Positions 52,777 through 63,560 are shown, counted from the stretch's first letter. The stretch: 64,000 nucleotides of DNA from Ascarosepion bandense (GCA_037127315.1 JBBBDQ010000347.1:689501-753500); one strand, 5' to 3'. Notes: generated by a model not told the origin, from the letters alone. Made by a program: numbers and translations.

Positions 52777-52815
<39 letters not shown>
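51386..52815. repeat. Spacer with microsatellites and one cassette
   Basis: (TA)n(TG)n at 51492-51560, (TG)n at 52307-52370, (CA)n at 52629-52682, and (TA)n(TG)n at 52774-52815. At 52440-52500 lies ACTTATCTTAGCCGACGTGT followed by TTCGTCCTCTCAG, the same cassette as at 31508. At 51430 a GATTAGAACTCAGGC stretch resembles a pol III B box. No gene. Confidence 0.7.
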
Positions 52816-52818
<3 letters not shown>

Positions 52819-53345
52819 TATGGGGCCCTCCTACGAGGAATAGACTCTTCCTTTTACTATATACAATTACCTGCGTGACTTCCGGGGAAGCGGTTAGGTG
52901 CAGTTAAATGCTTTGCGCATTGTAGAACTCTCTGTTTCCAGCGAAGTGTAATGACCCAGTCGAAGGTCCGCCGCTAGGTAAAGTCCCGTTTTGGGAAAAT
53001 TAGACAAATCTTTTCCCGGGCTATATGGCCGGTTTCAGCCACATCAAAAAGGACTTGTGCCACGTTTTGTTTTAAGCGGGAAGGCATTTAAATACCGCAG
53101 TTAACGGCAGTTAAGTACAGCTACTTTTCAGGCAATACGCACCGTAACTGTACCGTCTGGATTTACTTATTTATATTTACTGATTACTAACACTTATTTG
53201 TATCTATGTACTTGTTATAACAATACGTAGTTTTGAACCTACCCACTGTTTTCCGTGTCTTACTCCCGGCCAAACCATTCACTACAACTTTGAGGCGAAG
53301 TTTTACCACAAAAATCCACAACAATTTGGCGACTAAGATCTACAA
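52816..53345 (+). mobile_element. LTR with adjacent primer-binding site (5' end of an LTR retrotransposon)
   Basis: LTR 52816-53323 (508 bp) begins TGTTATGGGGCCC and ends CCACAACA, with inverted TGTT...AACA termini. After ATT comes TGGCGACTAAGATC (53327-53340), which starts with the TGG complement of a tRNA CCA end, as a minus-strand primer site should. The following internal region shows no gag motif and becomes AT-rich within ~110 bp, so the element is truncated. The left end abuts a (TG)n run. Superfamily not fixed; Gypsy-like is most likely. Confidence 0.7.
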
Positions 53346-53638
53346 CAATGTATGTGTCATAATTCGAGATTTAATTTCGTTGAATGGCCATTTCAGTGTG
53401 AAAATTCTCGCTTCATCAGCAACAATAAAAACAAAATTTTATTAATTCAAAAATAATAGTAAATTTCTATACCGGAAAAAGCAAAAAAACTTTAATTTTA
53501 AAATTGACTTACTTTATATATTTGGCTCTGTAAATAGATAATACCATTTACATCGAACCCTCCAGCTTAATCAATTTTCATAACAATTAGATTAATATTA
53601 ATAGGTTCGTGTTTTAGTATATTACCTATTTGCTCATA

Positions 53639-53699
<61 letters not shown>

Positions 53700-54269
53700 G
53701 GCAAGCATATATTAGATATGCATAATTTAGAAAGAGAAATGGAGAGAGACAGAGAGTGAGATAGAATGACAGAGGGAAGAAATAGCGATATTCTAATCTA
53801 GATATAAAGATGTAAAATTAATAATAAATCCAAGATCTTTATACAAAGCCCAAGTTCCCCTCAAGCTAGAGGATTGGTGTTACTGGTATTGTCTGAATTT
53901 ATGTAAGGGTAAGAAGTTAAGTTCATTGAGCAATATAGGAAAGGCAACAGTTAATGCTAGCGTTAAGGAGGTCTGTATTTTGGTGATTAGGAAAGCATGC
54001 TTGAAGCCACAAGAAAGCAAAGGGTTACTAAGTGTGGTAAGAAACTGAAAAACAAAACTGTATTGAAGAGAAACAGGAATAAAAATACAAAGAGTCATAG
54101 AGACAGAAAATATCCGTCTAAAAGTTTAGGATTGTAGTTGATAGGGAAGCAAAAACAAAATTGTTCTAAAGTTGAAAAGTGCGAGAGAAGAACCCGTTTG
54201 AATAGAATTTATGGTTACACTTAGCAATTTAACACTGAAATGGTGAGATCTGTCTGCTTTTATAGTTAT
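53346..54269. other. Unassigned stretch, (TA)n at 53646-53696
   Basis: (TA)n plus a GA-rich run at 53730-53790. No supported gene. Confidence 0.45.
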
Positions 54270-54846
54270 TTAGTTAAGTGCCATACGTGATAACTGACTT
54301 GGCAGAAGAATTTCTCACGGTAGATTACCATTACTTTCTACTGTAGACTGGTTGCCAACCAAGGCTATAAAATACAATCTGTCCTTTGCAGACAACAATT
54401 CTAATCCTTCACTTCCCTCCTGTGGAACTTGCTTCCTTATTCTTGCTTTCCTGATGGCTACAACCTCCAGGAATTTAAATGCAAGATCAATACTCATCTC
54501 ATAAATACTTGGCCCTAATTCTTTCCACAGCGCCCTGTGTGTCGTTTCCTTTCTTTCCACATTTGCAACTGTCATCAAATCTGTATTCCCATCCTTCTCT
54601 TGCTCCTTTCTAACTGGTTCTTACTTCTCTTCAATCTACTAATCTTTTTCTCTTATGTAGCCGCTTGTGCATTACTTGCTCGGGGTGATATGATTAAAAA
54701 AATAAATAAATATATTTACTCCATAGGTAGAGGGAGACTCAAAGGATTAATACCGTTTCTAATGGTATATGCGCGGAAGGGAATGCAACGAATTCAAATG
54801 AAATTCCAAATCGGTTTTCTATTTTCTCGTTTCTGCACCGCAACCA
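54270..54846 (-). mobile_element. tRNA-derived SINE split by a LINE-J insertion
   Basis: The 3' body is 54270-54386 (tail complement TTAGTTAAGTGCCATACG, GTAGACTGGTTGCCAACCA, AATCTGTCCT). The SINE resumes at 54712 (TTACTCCATAGGTAGAGGG) through the head, ending TTTCTGCACCGCAACC. The segment carrying the 3' hairpin is deleted (GTGATAACTGACTTGGC). Confidence 0.8.
54387..54711 (+). mobile_element. LINE-J 3' end inserted in a SINE
   Basis: From an AACAATTCTAATCC segment (the NFYS region) and CCTGTGGAACTTGCTTCC through GCTACAACCTCCAGGAATTT to TTACTTGCTCGGGGTGATAT and a poly(A) run. About 325 bp, strongly 5'-truncated. It inserted after the SINE and so is younger than it. Confidence 0.85.
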
Positions 54847-54905
54847 ATAATGTCATGAAATTCATGAATACAACCTACCATCTGAAACACTGCGTTGAAA
54901 ATATA

Positions 54906-55591
54906 CACTACCGGCCATAGCTATTAAGCCACCTAAGTGTTTTAAAAATGATGTATTTCATATTTTTTAGTATTTATTGCCAGGTGAAAATTTGTAAATG
55001 AAAATTGTTGGGACTCCCGCACCTATTCGGTGATAATGGACTATTCCATTACTATGTAAAGGAATGGTGGAATCTACGTTTGAGAGAGAGAGTGTGCCGA
55101 GCAGCCGATCGACAAGTCAGTCGTAGACTTCCGGTGACGACTCGGAATTACCCATTGCTCTACGTCTTACGACGATTAACTTCTATTCTTGTATTGTATA
55201 CTAATAACCTTTGTAAATACTATTTTCACGGAATACAACAATTAACCTATTCCTGTTGTTGAGTTATTTATTCTTACTCACGACATAACAAAAATAGAAT
55301 GTTTTTTCTTTTGTTAAAACAGCACAATATCATGTGCATCAAATGAATTTATAAATATTTAATAATTACCTATACTGCAGTTTCATCAATGAAAGAATGA
55401 AGAAAATTGAGGCTAATTCAGACGGGTTCATCGTTGCTTCCTTGCCTTGTAAAATTTTGCGCAAAGTAATAATAACAAAAAGATCATTCTATTTTCATTT
55501 AGAATTATCCACTTAACAATAAATACTAAAAATAGTATGAAATACATCATTTCTTTTAAAAAATGGTGGAGTATAATTATGGTCGATAGTG
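54906..55591. mobile_element. MITE (~396 bp) split by a solo LTR, copy 3
   Basis: Starts CACTACCGGCCATAGCTATT and ends ATTATGGTCGATAGTG, with TA flanks. Excluding the 285 bp LTR and one 5 bp duplication, the length is 396 bp, matching the copies at 10514 and 35533 throughout. Confidence 0.9.
55006..55290. mobile_element. Solo LTR inserted in the MITE
   Basis: Begins TGTTGGGACTCCCGC and ends ACGACATAACA (TGTT...AACA). It is flanked by AAAAT at 55001-55005 and 55291-55295, the 5 bp target duplication; the MITE reads AAATGAAAATAGAAT in copies without the insert. The sequence differs from the other solo LTR (13960-14287) and from the LTR at 52816, so at least three LTR families are present. Confidence 0.92.
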
Positions 55592-57440
55592 TATATAGAA
55601 AAGTTACATTGACTTAAAGTGAATGAAACCGAGATACCATATCGATAGAATTTGCTGATTAATCCTTGGTTTTGTGAAAAATATTTGATGTAGATATTTC
55701 TTAAATATTTATATATTTATTGTTTACACTTCTCATCAAATTTTACTCATACTTTTCCATTCTCGTTTCTTTTGTCTTTTTTTTTTGTTTACCTGACGTC
55801 TTTCACTTTTGCGTGTCTTTTTATTTCTTGCTTGCTTTCATTCATTCTTCTTTTTTCTTTCTTGCTTTATTTCATTAATTGATTCTTTCTTTCTATTTCT
55901 ATTTCTTGTTCTCTTCTATCTTTCTTTCATTTGTACTTGCGTGAATGCTTGATGTCTTTCTTTCTCACTTTCTTTCTTTCTTGCTTGCTACGTTTCTTTT
56001 CTTCATTCCTTCTTGCTTGTATTTGTCTTTTTTGTTGATTTTTCTTCTTTCTTTCTTCGCTTCTTTTCATAATTCCTTCTTGCTTGTGTTTGTATTTTTT
56101 CTTGATTCTTTCTTTCTTTCTTTCTTTTTTGACTGTTTTATTTCCTTCTTTTATTCTGATTTTTTTTCTTTTTTCTTTCTTATTTGTTCTCGTCTTTATT
56201 TCATTCTTTCTTTCTTAATTGTTTGCATGCTTGCTGTTTTTCTTTCTGACTTGCTTCCTTTATTTATTACTTTCTTGATTGCCTTATTTCGTCCTTTCAT
56301 TTTTGCTTCTTTTTCCTTTTTCTTCTTTCATTCTAGCTTTTTCTTTAGTTATACCTTGTGTGCACACTTCTTTCTTTCTTTCTTTTTCTTTCTTTCTTTA
56401 TTTAATTATTTGTGATTGATTTATTTCCTTCTTTCGTTCTTACTGTTTTTTCTATTTTGTTTGCTCTCTTCTGTCTATCGTTCTGTCTCTCTTCCTTTAC
56501 ATGTTTGCTCTCTTTATTGTTTGTTGTCCTTCTTTCTTGCTTGCTTTATTTCTTTCTTGTTTGTTTTCTTTCCTTCTTTTTCCCTGCTTGTACTTTTCTT
56601 ACTTTCTTTTTTGATTTCTTTCTTCTTTCTTTCTTGAATAATGTATTTCTTTTATTCTTGCTGTTTTTCTCTTTATTACTTTCTTGTTTGGTCTCTTCTG
56701 TCTTTCTTTACTTTTTTCTTTCCTTCATGCTTTCTATCTTTCTTTGTTGCTCTTCTTCTTCTTCTTCTTCTTCTTCTTCTTCTTCTTCTTCTATTTGCCT
56801 TGTCCTTTCCGGATGTAGGTGATAATGGCATTCCACGTCTCTTTATCCCTGGTGGCCTTAGCACGCTTTCTCCTGTTACACCACTCAAATCCCGTTCTGC
56901 CATCCACCTGCTCAGGCCAGTCAAGTATGTTACACGTTGTTTTCCTCTGTCTCCGCTTCTCTCTATCTGGCTGTTAGTATCATTTTCTCCAAGCCTTCCT
57001 TCCTCATTGTATGTCCCGGGAACTTTAGCTGTTTCTTCCTGATGCTCACATGCACGCTCAATTTCGATACTATTTCTTGGATTCTTTCTTTTTTTTCTTG
57101 CTATCTGTCTTTGTTAAGTGCTTATTTTTTCTTCTCTTTCATTGTTTAATTCTTTCTTGTTCAAAATATTCTCAGCATTTATTATTAAATTTGAATCCAA
57201 TATTTAACATCTTTCTTTTTTTTACTTGTTTGATTCTTTCTTTCTTGTTTAGTTTCTTGTTTTTTTCTTTTTTTTTCATTCTTCTTTTCTTTTTCTTTCG
57301 TTCTATTTGCATTCTTCCTTTACATTCCATGTTTCGCCGGTGTTATTAACTTCCAGCATTTTTCAAAATTTGTTTCCTGCTTCTTTTCTTTTTTGTTTCT
57401 GCTTTTTTTCTCAGTTTTCTGGCTTTAAATATTATCCAAG
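55592..57440. repeat. Long pyrimidine-rich tract, (CTTT)n-like, ~1.65 kb
   Basis: From about 55780 to 57430 the plus strand is dominated by T and C (TTTCTTTCTTTC-type runs) with few purines. The long F/L/S frames (for example 55945-56415 and 56412-56822) are translations of it. A LINE-R 3' end with a (GAA)n tail (56750-57060) sits in it. Confidence 0.88.
56750..57060 (-). mobile_element. LINE-R 3' end inside the pyrimidine tract
   Basis: (TTC)~13 at 56753-56791 is the complement of the GAA tail. Then come the complement of the QDT-stop region, a GGTGGCCTTAGCACGCTTTC segment (RATRDRE region), and GCATCAGGAAGAAACAGCTA (the RKRQLKFL region), ending near 57060. Confidence 0.78.
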
Positions 57441-58565
57441 TATCAATCGTATTTATGTTGTGCCTATAACTTACAATTACAAATGTACGTAAAGCAAATC
57501 TTTTTCTGGGTTTCGATGATTTGTTTTGCTTTTGCATCAAGTTTTTTAATCTTATAATGCTCCCGCCTACATACGCTTTGTTTTATCCACTCTCATCCGT
57601 TGTTCTATTTACTTTCCTCTTTTTTCAGCTCTGACAAGCTCGCCACCATTACATAAGCAATAAGCAACTGTCATCAATCAAATTTACTAGTAATGTTATT
57701 AGTGGTACCTATTCATAATAATCTGGTGCAGCTCATATCATGATAACTGATGTAATGAATAGGTAATCAATATGTATAAAGCTTGGTTCCCTCTCACTGG
57801 AATGTGATTGACTGGTATCAGCCATAAATACAGACAAAGGCAAAGACGTCCAAAGTGAGTGAGAGAGATCTAGAGGTCTTCCACTAAAGATTCAGTGATT
57901 TAATACGCCTACGTCTCAAGACACTACATACTAGATTGACCTACCGGTTACATTTGCCTAAACCACTTAGCAACCTCGTACTGATATATATCCTTTTTCG
58001 GAACATATCAATAACAGAGCAAAAATATCTTCGTTTTCATTTGAAACAAAGTTATTTTTAAATGTTAATTTTAAACAAAGATCGGATATTTATGTTCCTC
58101 AGACCAGAGTAAGATTTGACAACTTTGTATCACCAAAGATTCTATTTTAGTACTCGTAGTTTTGGGGACCAATTTTATAATTAGTTGGTTTAATTTTGGA
58201 TATTAAAGAAAAAAAAACATTCAAAATATTATTACTGAGCTTTCAAAAGAAAGTGTATCTCCTACTTGTAGTTCAGGCTAGAAGAAACTAATGAGATCCA
58301 TTTTCGTATCTGTGCTTAAGAAACCATGTTCAAACGAACGAAATTTTCAACAAACCACCAGCTTCGTAAGCCACATATGAAAACATAATATGAATTCTGA
58401 TGAATAAGGCACTCATAAGAATGAGACTGGATATAGGAAAAGAGTTTCATTTAAAGACACTGGAAAAAAGATTGCAATATTTATATCTAGAATGATAAAG
58501 GAAAGATCAATAAATCTTTGACCTGTAAGGTAGACTTGATTTAGGTGGAAAATATTGGAATATCC
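57441..58565. other. Unassigned stretch
   Basis: No supported feature. The segment 57750-57960 is less AT-biased but has no recognised motif. Confidence 0.4.
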
Positions 58566-58870
58566 AGTCAGTTAAGTGCCAGACGTGATACACGCTTTGG
58601 GCGATCCTGCCTCGAAAGAGACATAACTGACTGGGCAGAAGATTATCCCACAGCAGGTGACCATTGCTTTTTGCGGTAGACTGGTTGCCAGTCAAGGCTA
58701 TAAAATCCAATCTGTTCTATTACTTAACAAATAACTGGAAGGAAGATACGGATTAATACCTTTTTCAAGGGTATTTGTGCGTAAGTCAATGCAGAAATTC
58801 AACTGGAACTAGAACTCGGTACCCTGATTTGACGTTCCGAGTCAATATCCACTGCACCACAACGCATACC
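58566..58870 (-). mobile_element. tRNA-derived SINE, full length
   Basis: Tail complement AGTCAGTTAAGTGCCAGACG, hairpin CTGCCTCGAAAGAGACATAA (stem partly broken), GGTAGACTGGTTGCCAGTCA, through to the tRNA-like head (GAGTCAATATCCACTGCACC) at 58840-58862. Confidence 0.9.
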
Positions 58871-59035
58871 AAAGAATAATATTCTAATAGAAAATAATGT
58901 TTTTTAGTAAGTATTAAGAAAAGGCTTTTATGATAAATTTATGTCGGTTCAGATTTGTTCGGCCATTACAGTAAAATAATCCTGAGAAAATGCGTGTCAT
59001 ATCAGTATCCATTATTGCCAGCAACAATCTTCACA
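58871..59035. other. Short spacer
   Basis: Nothing recognised. Confidence 0.4.
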
Positions 59036-59897
59036 TAACAACCATTACTGGCAACCTCTCCTGCCTCCCATAAGCATGGACCAAGTGATTCTCCCTGAGA
59101 GTAATACACTACGCCTCCTCGGATTTACCCTGTCCTCAGACCTCAAATGGAACCATTATATTGAATCCATAGCAAAATCTACTGCTAAGAAGGTTGGGTC
59201 ACTATGTCGATCCAGGATGTTTTTTCCACCTGAATCCATCCTGCATATATACAAGTCAACCATCCGTCCGTGCATGGAGTACTGCTGCCATTTATGGTCA
59301 GGTGCCCCTGCCGTTCTCCTCAGTGTTCTTGACAAGATCCAAAGGGGAGTCTGTAATGTGATAGGTACTGATCTGGCGGCTCGACTGCAGCCACTTCCCC
59401 ATCGTCGAAATGTGGCCTCCCTTTGTCTCTTCTATAAATACTTTCATGGCTTCTGCTCGGACGAGCTTAAGTCACTGATGCCTCCTCAACAGGTGTTTAC
59501 TCGTGCAACCAGACTGGCAACTGGGTCCCACCCATTCACAGTCAGGTTAGCCAAATGCAGATAACAATTCTACTCCTGCAGCTTCTTCTCTCGCACTTCC
59601 CGCCTGTGGAACTCGCTCCCGTATTCTTGCTTTCCTGACGGCTACAACCTCCAGAAATTTAAATGCAAAGTTAGTACTCATCTACTAACCACTGAACTCT
59701 AGCTCTCTCCCCTCCCCTGTATAACCTTCCCTTTCTCTCCATCTATGTATCTGTCATCGCACCTGCCTTCTATTGTTTCTTTCTAACTAGTTTGTACTCC
59801 TCACTCTTTTCTAATTAATCTTTTTACATTTATGTAACCCCCTTCACATCAGTGGCTTTTCCGCCTTGCTCGGGGTGAAATGATTAAAAAAAAAAAA
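59036..59897 (+). mobile_element. LINE-J 3' third, best-preserved C-terminus
   Basis: The plus frame 59076-59564 (162 codons from the first ATG) encodes MDQVILPESNTLRLLGFTLS, KWNHYIESIAKSTAKKVGSL, PESILHIYKSTIRPCMEYCC, DLAARLQPLPHRRNVASLCL and ATRLATGSHPFTV. A TAA then interrupts before the NSLPYSCFPDGYNLQ-type end. The 3' terminus is GCCTTGCTCGGGGTGAAATG then poly(A) at ~59885-59897. This copy shows that the stop and frameshift in the 17.6-20.6 kb copy are secondary mutations. Confidence 0.9.
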
Positions 59898-60254
59898 GAT
59901 GTGAATGTGTATTTGGATAATGAAAGAAGGATTCCAAAGATAAAGCATTACTGGTTTGTGTAATTAACATCTACTCTACTTCATCATCAAAAAACTTTTT
60001 TTTATGTTAGTCAACGAGAAATGACTGTGGTTTTGTAATACACATTATATAAAATTATATCAATGAACAATTCATACGCATTGACGCGCAAATATCTTTG
60101 GAAAAATGTTGTTAGAAACAAAGAAAAGAATACTATACTGTTCTGAAATTTCGATTCTTCTCCATGGAAGTGAATAACGAAAAATCACCGGAAGGATGTA
60201 CAATAGATCTGAAGCAACATGAATATAGTACTACGGCTATTAATTTTCTTTACT
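59898..60254. other. Unassigned stretch
   Basis: No feature seen. Confidence 0.4.
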
Positions 60255-61290
60255 TGCTTTATTTTAGTTTTTCCGACTTGTAGTTGGCATTTCTGGGTCT
60301 TCTTTGATGACCATATGTTCAGTTTTCTTGAAATTTATGCTTAGCTCTTTCTTCTCGTATTTTCTTGCTCACTTCTGTAAAAGGTTCTGGATCTTACTTT
60401 CCGTATCTGCTATCAGCATTGTGTCATCTGCGTATCTTACATTATTGAAATGTGGCTACCAATGACGAATCATGGCAAGTGTTTTGTTTCTCTCAGAATT
60501 GTTTCGCTGTATATTTTCAATAGATCCAGTGAGAAAACACATCCTTGTCTTTCGCCCATTTCTATTTTTGTATATCTGTTGAATTCACTTCCTATCCGTA
60601 TGCAGCCGGTTTACTGCCAATAGAAAATCCTCATTTTCCTAACGTCTTTTTCCGAAAATGTCAACGTTATTGAGCATCTCTATCAAGTCTTTGTACCGTA
60701 TTTTGTCAAATGCCTTGGCGTAGTCTATAAAACACAGATATATTTTCTTTCTGCATTTCTGTTGCTCTTTCAGATAGAATTATGAGCATGAATATCGCCA
60801 CCATTGTTCCATTACACACTGTCCTTTTCCTATTTCTTAACCAATTCTGCTGCACGCTCTGTTTATCAGAATCCTGATGTTGAGTTTTGTTATGTGGTTC
60901 ATTAAGCTGATTGTTCGATCGAGTCCACATTACTTTGCACCCGGCTTCTATGAAAATTGATCTGCTTAGATCCTCTGGTATACTGACGCTGTTTGTTGAT
61001 TTTGTTGATTTTTTTTTTCTGTGAGCCTGTGTATGTCAAAAATCTTCTAAGAGCGTCAACATCTCTATCACAATCCCATCGTGTCTTGATGCTTTATTTC
61101 TGTTCAGATTGACCATCGCCACTTCCACTTCGGTTTTTATTATTTCTGGTTCTTCCGTAAATTTGTCTATTGGTGATTGCTCTCTCTTGTCGCGGAAGAG
61201 GTCACCAATATACTCATTCCATCTCTGAAGTATTTTTCTTTCTCCTATATAAGTGTACTGTCCTTTGGTCTTATACATCTTGTGACTTTT
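60255..61290 (-). mobile_element. LINE-R reverse-transcriptase region, broken
   Basis: Minus strand: YTYIGERKILQRWNEYIGDL, FTEEPEIIKTEVEVAMVNLN and RNKASRHDGIVIEM (N-terminal part of RT, 61036-61278), then a stop-ridden stretch, then IYLCFIDYAKAFDKI (60700s, the first catalytic Asp of RT). It ends near 60255 in the region shared with 8328-8985. The endonuclease and the C-terminus are absent. It complements the 3' copies elsewhere, so much of the LINE-R protein is sampled in the window. Confidence 0.82.
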
Positions 61291-61721
61291 TTCCTGTTAG
61301 TTTCTATATATGTTTATGCAAACCACCATTATTTGTCGTGTTCAGTCTCTACTTCGGCACATTTGTTGTTAAGTTATCATTGAGCCATCTTTATTTAGCC
61401 TTGAATTTGATACAGTAACAGAAAACATTGTTACGTTAATGCTCGGAATATTGCAGTTTAGAATAGCCTCACAACTTTTATTGAAAGAATAATATTCATT
61501 AGGAAAATAACCTAGTATGAAGAAATAATGTTATATACAAAAAAAACAAAAACAAAAAAAAAACACAAGATCTTGGTCGAATGTATTGAACGAGAAATTT
61601 CCTCTTTTGTTTGTTAGTAGTTCTGAAATAACATATAAAGTTTTTTTTGTACGTGTGTGGTAACGATAAAATCTGGCTGCATGTATGTTGGTCTGAATAG
61701 TCTCTACATGTATGCGTGTGT
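61291..61721. other. Unassigned stretch
   Basis: No feature seen, apart from A-rich runs near 61540. Confidence 0.4.
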
Positions 61722-62030
61722 AGTCAGTCAGTTAAGTGCCATACGAGATACATGCTTTGGGCGATCATGTTTCGAAAGAGACATGACTGACTGGGTAGAA
61801 GATTATCCCGCAGCAGGTTGCCATTGCTTTCTGCCGTAGACTGGTTGCCAGCCAAGGCTATAGAACCCAACCTGTCCTGTTATTTAACCCATAACTGGAG
61901 GGAAGAGACGGATTAATACCTTTCCCAAGGGTATTTGCGCGAAAGTGAAAGCAATGAACTTAGATGGAATTCGAACTCGGCTACCCGATTTCTCGTTCCG
62001 AGCTGATATGCACTGCGCCACAACGCACAA
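61722..62030 (-). mobile_element. tRNA-derived SINE, full length, well preserved
   Basis: Close to the family consensus. The tail complement is AGTCAGTCAGTTAAGTGCCA and the 3' hairpin is at 61766-61785. Then come GCAGCAGGTTGCCATTGCTT, GTAGACTGGTTGCCAGCCAA, CCTGTTATTTAACCCATAAC and ATACCTTTCCCAAGGGTATT. The B-box complement is GGAATTCGAACTCGGC, and the head ends CACTGCGCCACAACGC. Among the SINE copies here it is a good reference for aligning the others. Confidence 0.95.
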
Positions 62031-62518
62031 CGCGTGGGTAGTAGTAACCTGAAAAAAAACATACGTGAAATTTGGTTCCTATTGTAGACATTGGCGTCGT
62101 AGTCAGAGGTGGTCTCTTTGTAGTTTCGTCAGTTTTGCACTGAATTTGCTTGTGACCGTGAATAGAGTTTTGAATTTCAGAAGTTAGACTGAAGTGGACG
62201 TTGATGTCTCTTTTTCGGCTGAACTTCCTGATATTTATGCCTTCTCTTTTAGAAATCAGCTCCAAGTTTATATTATTCTATTAATTCCTAATTAGTTTTA
62301 TAAGACAACGCCAGCGCGATATTTTGACGCTATTTAACAAAATTATGATGACTAATTAAACAACCTTTCTGATTTTTATTCTATGGTTTTGCATTGTTCG
62401 GTTAATTAGTGAGGTTCATATTGTAAGCATTTTATTGCGTGTTACTAGTTAATAAATATTTTTTAGGCGTGGTTAGACGTTTATGCATCTACGAGTCGGC
62501 AAGACTATTGACTGGTCA
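62031..62518. other. Unassigned stretch
   Basis: No supported feature. The 94-codon minus ORF at 61981-62265 overlaps the SINE and has no motif. Confidence 0.4.
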
Positions 62519-62519
62519 G

Positions 62520-62551
<32 letters not shown>

Positions 62552-62672
62552 TCATCCACATATAAGCCTGCCTGTTTTGCTGTATCACAGCTCATTAGTA
62601 TATCTAGACACATTCACTTGCTTTTGGCCGGGTTTGAAACTCGACCGATTTGGTATCAGTCGGAGTCGCTGT
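62519..62672. repeat. (TA)n joined to a shared repeat, copy 3
   Basis: (TA)n at 62519-62548, then TAGTCATCCACATATAAGCC, TGTTTTGCTGTATCACAGCT, a TCATTAGTATATCTAGAC block and GGGTTTGAAACTCGACC. It is in the same order and orientation as at 30203. Confidence 0.6.
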
Positions 62673-63189
62673 ATACTTAAATAATATTTCTGATATAAAT
62701 AAATTTTAAATTGTACTAAATAAACAGAACTAATTTTATAATGTATATATAAAAATTGTACGTATGTAAAGATCAATAATATTATGTTATATTGCTAATA
62801 CAAACCGATAAATCCAGTAACTAATGTAATTTAGACTAATTAACATTATTAGAAATTTAAAATAAATTCAGGACCATGGCTGCATTGATACTAAATCAAA
62901 TAGACAAATTCTCACTTAAGTCAAAATAAAAAAAATACCGACCAATCGCTGTTCATAAAGCTGTGGCAATAAAGTCCGGTACCCAAAATCAGTATTCAAA
63001 GAGAACAGTGCCACAGTACGACTTTGATATTAGTCAGAAACACTTCATAAGATTCTGTGCATAGAGACTTTGATTGATAAGCTACATCCAGATCCACTGA
63101 TTAATTAACAAAGTATCTATGAACCCAAGAACCACCCATAATGATGTTATTTGTAAGTGGACTCTAGATACATTTTCTGTAAGAAACAG
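62673..63189. other. Unassigned AT-rich stretch
   Basis: No feature seen. Confidence 0.4.
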
Positions 63190-63241
63190 AGACACAGAGA
63201 GAGAGAGAGAGGGGAAGAGGGAGAGGGAGAGGGAGGGGGAG
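63190..63241. repeat. (GA)n / purine tract
   Basis: GAGA and GAGGG repeats, all purine over ~50 bp. Confidence 0.9.
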
Positions 63242-63435
63242 CACCCTATCTGGCGAGATCAGCAGGCTCAAACCCTTGGTGAAAATGGTTAGTACTAGCA
63301 CAACCAAACACTCGTTTGCTAAATTTCACTCATGCTGACGGCCATATCACTTTAAAACACAATCATTGAAGTTAAGCAATGCCGAGTCTCCTCTGTGTAA
63401 CAGCTTCCAAATATTAGGTGCTGTAAGCTTGCATA
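63242..63435 (+). pseudogene. Repeat with 5S rRNA-related segment
   Basis: The segment 63242-63330 matches the repeat at 51195. It is followed by TGACGGCCATATCACTTTAA and ATTGAAGTTAAGCAATGCCG then AGTCTC, which matches the 5' and middle parts of 5S rRNA (GCCATACCAC, GAAGTTAAGCAACG) with ~20 bp missing between them. The 3' part (GGTGCTGTAAGCTT) matches the 5S end, with the GTACTTGGATGGG section lost. So this is a deleted 5S relic behind another repeat, perhaps a composite element or old 5S spacer DNA. Confidence 0.6.
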
Positions 63436-63560
63436 TGCGGGTGCTCTAATGGTTAATGACCCTGAACTGTTAATCCCGGAGCCGAATTTCAGTTCCAGTT
63501 GGGTTCATTATATTCACTTACGTATAAATACCTTCTTCTCAAGATATGGGTTAGACTTAT
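63436..63560 (+). mobile_element. tRNA-related SINE head, second type
   Basis: GCGGGTGCTCTAATGGTTAA contains an A-box-like motif. CCGAATTTCAGTTCCAG is a diverged B box. It then joins the common SINE body (TTCATTATATTCACTTACGT and ATAAATACC). So the head differs from the GTGGTGCAGTGG type while the body start is alike. It fades after about 63560. Confidence 0.55.

Noticed and set aside
55945..57042. Long F/L/S-rich ORFs as membrane proteins
   Set aside because: They come from the pyrimidine-rich (CTTT)n tract. A composition of mostly Phe, Leu and Ser is what that tract must encode.
63436..63560. Functional tRNA gene
   Set aside because: A- and B-box-like motifs are present, but the acceptor and anticodon stems do not fold as a tRNA and the sequence runs into a SINE body.
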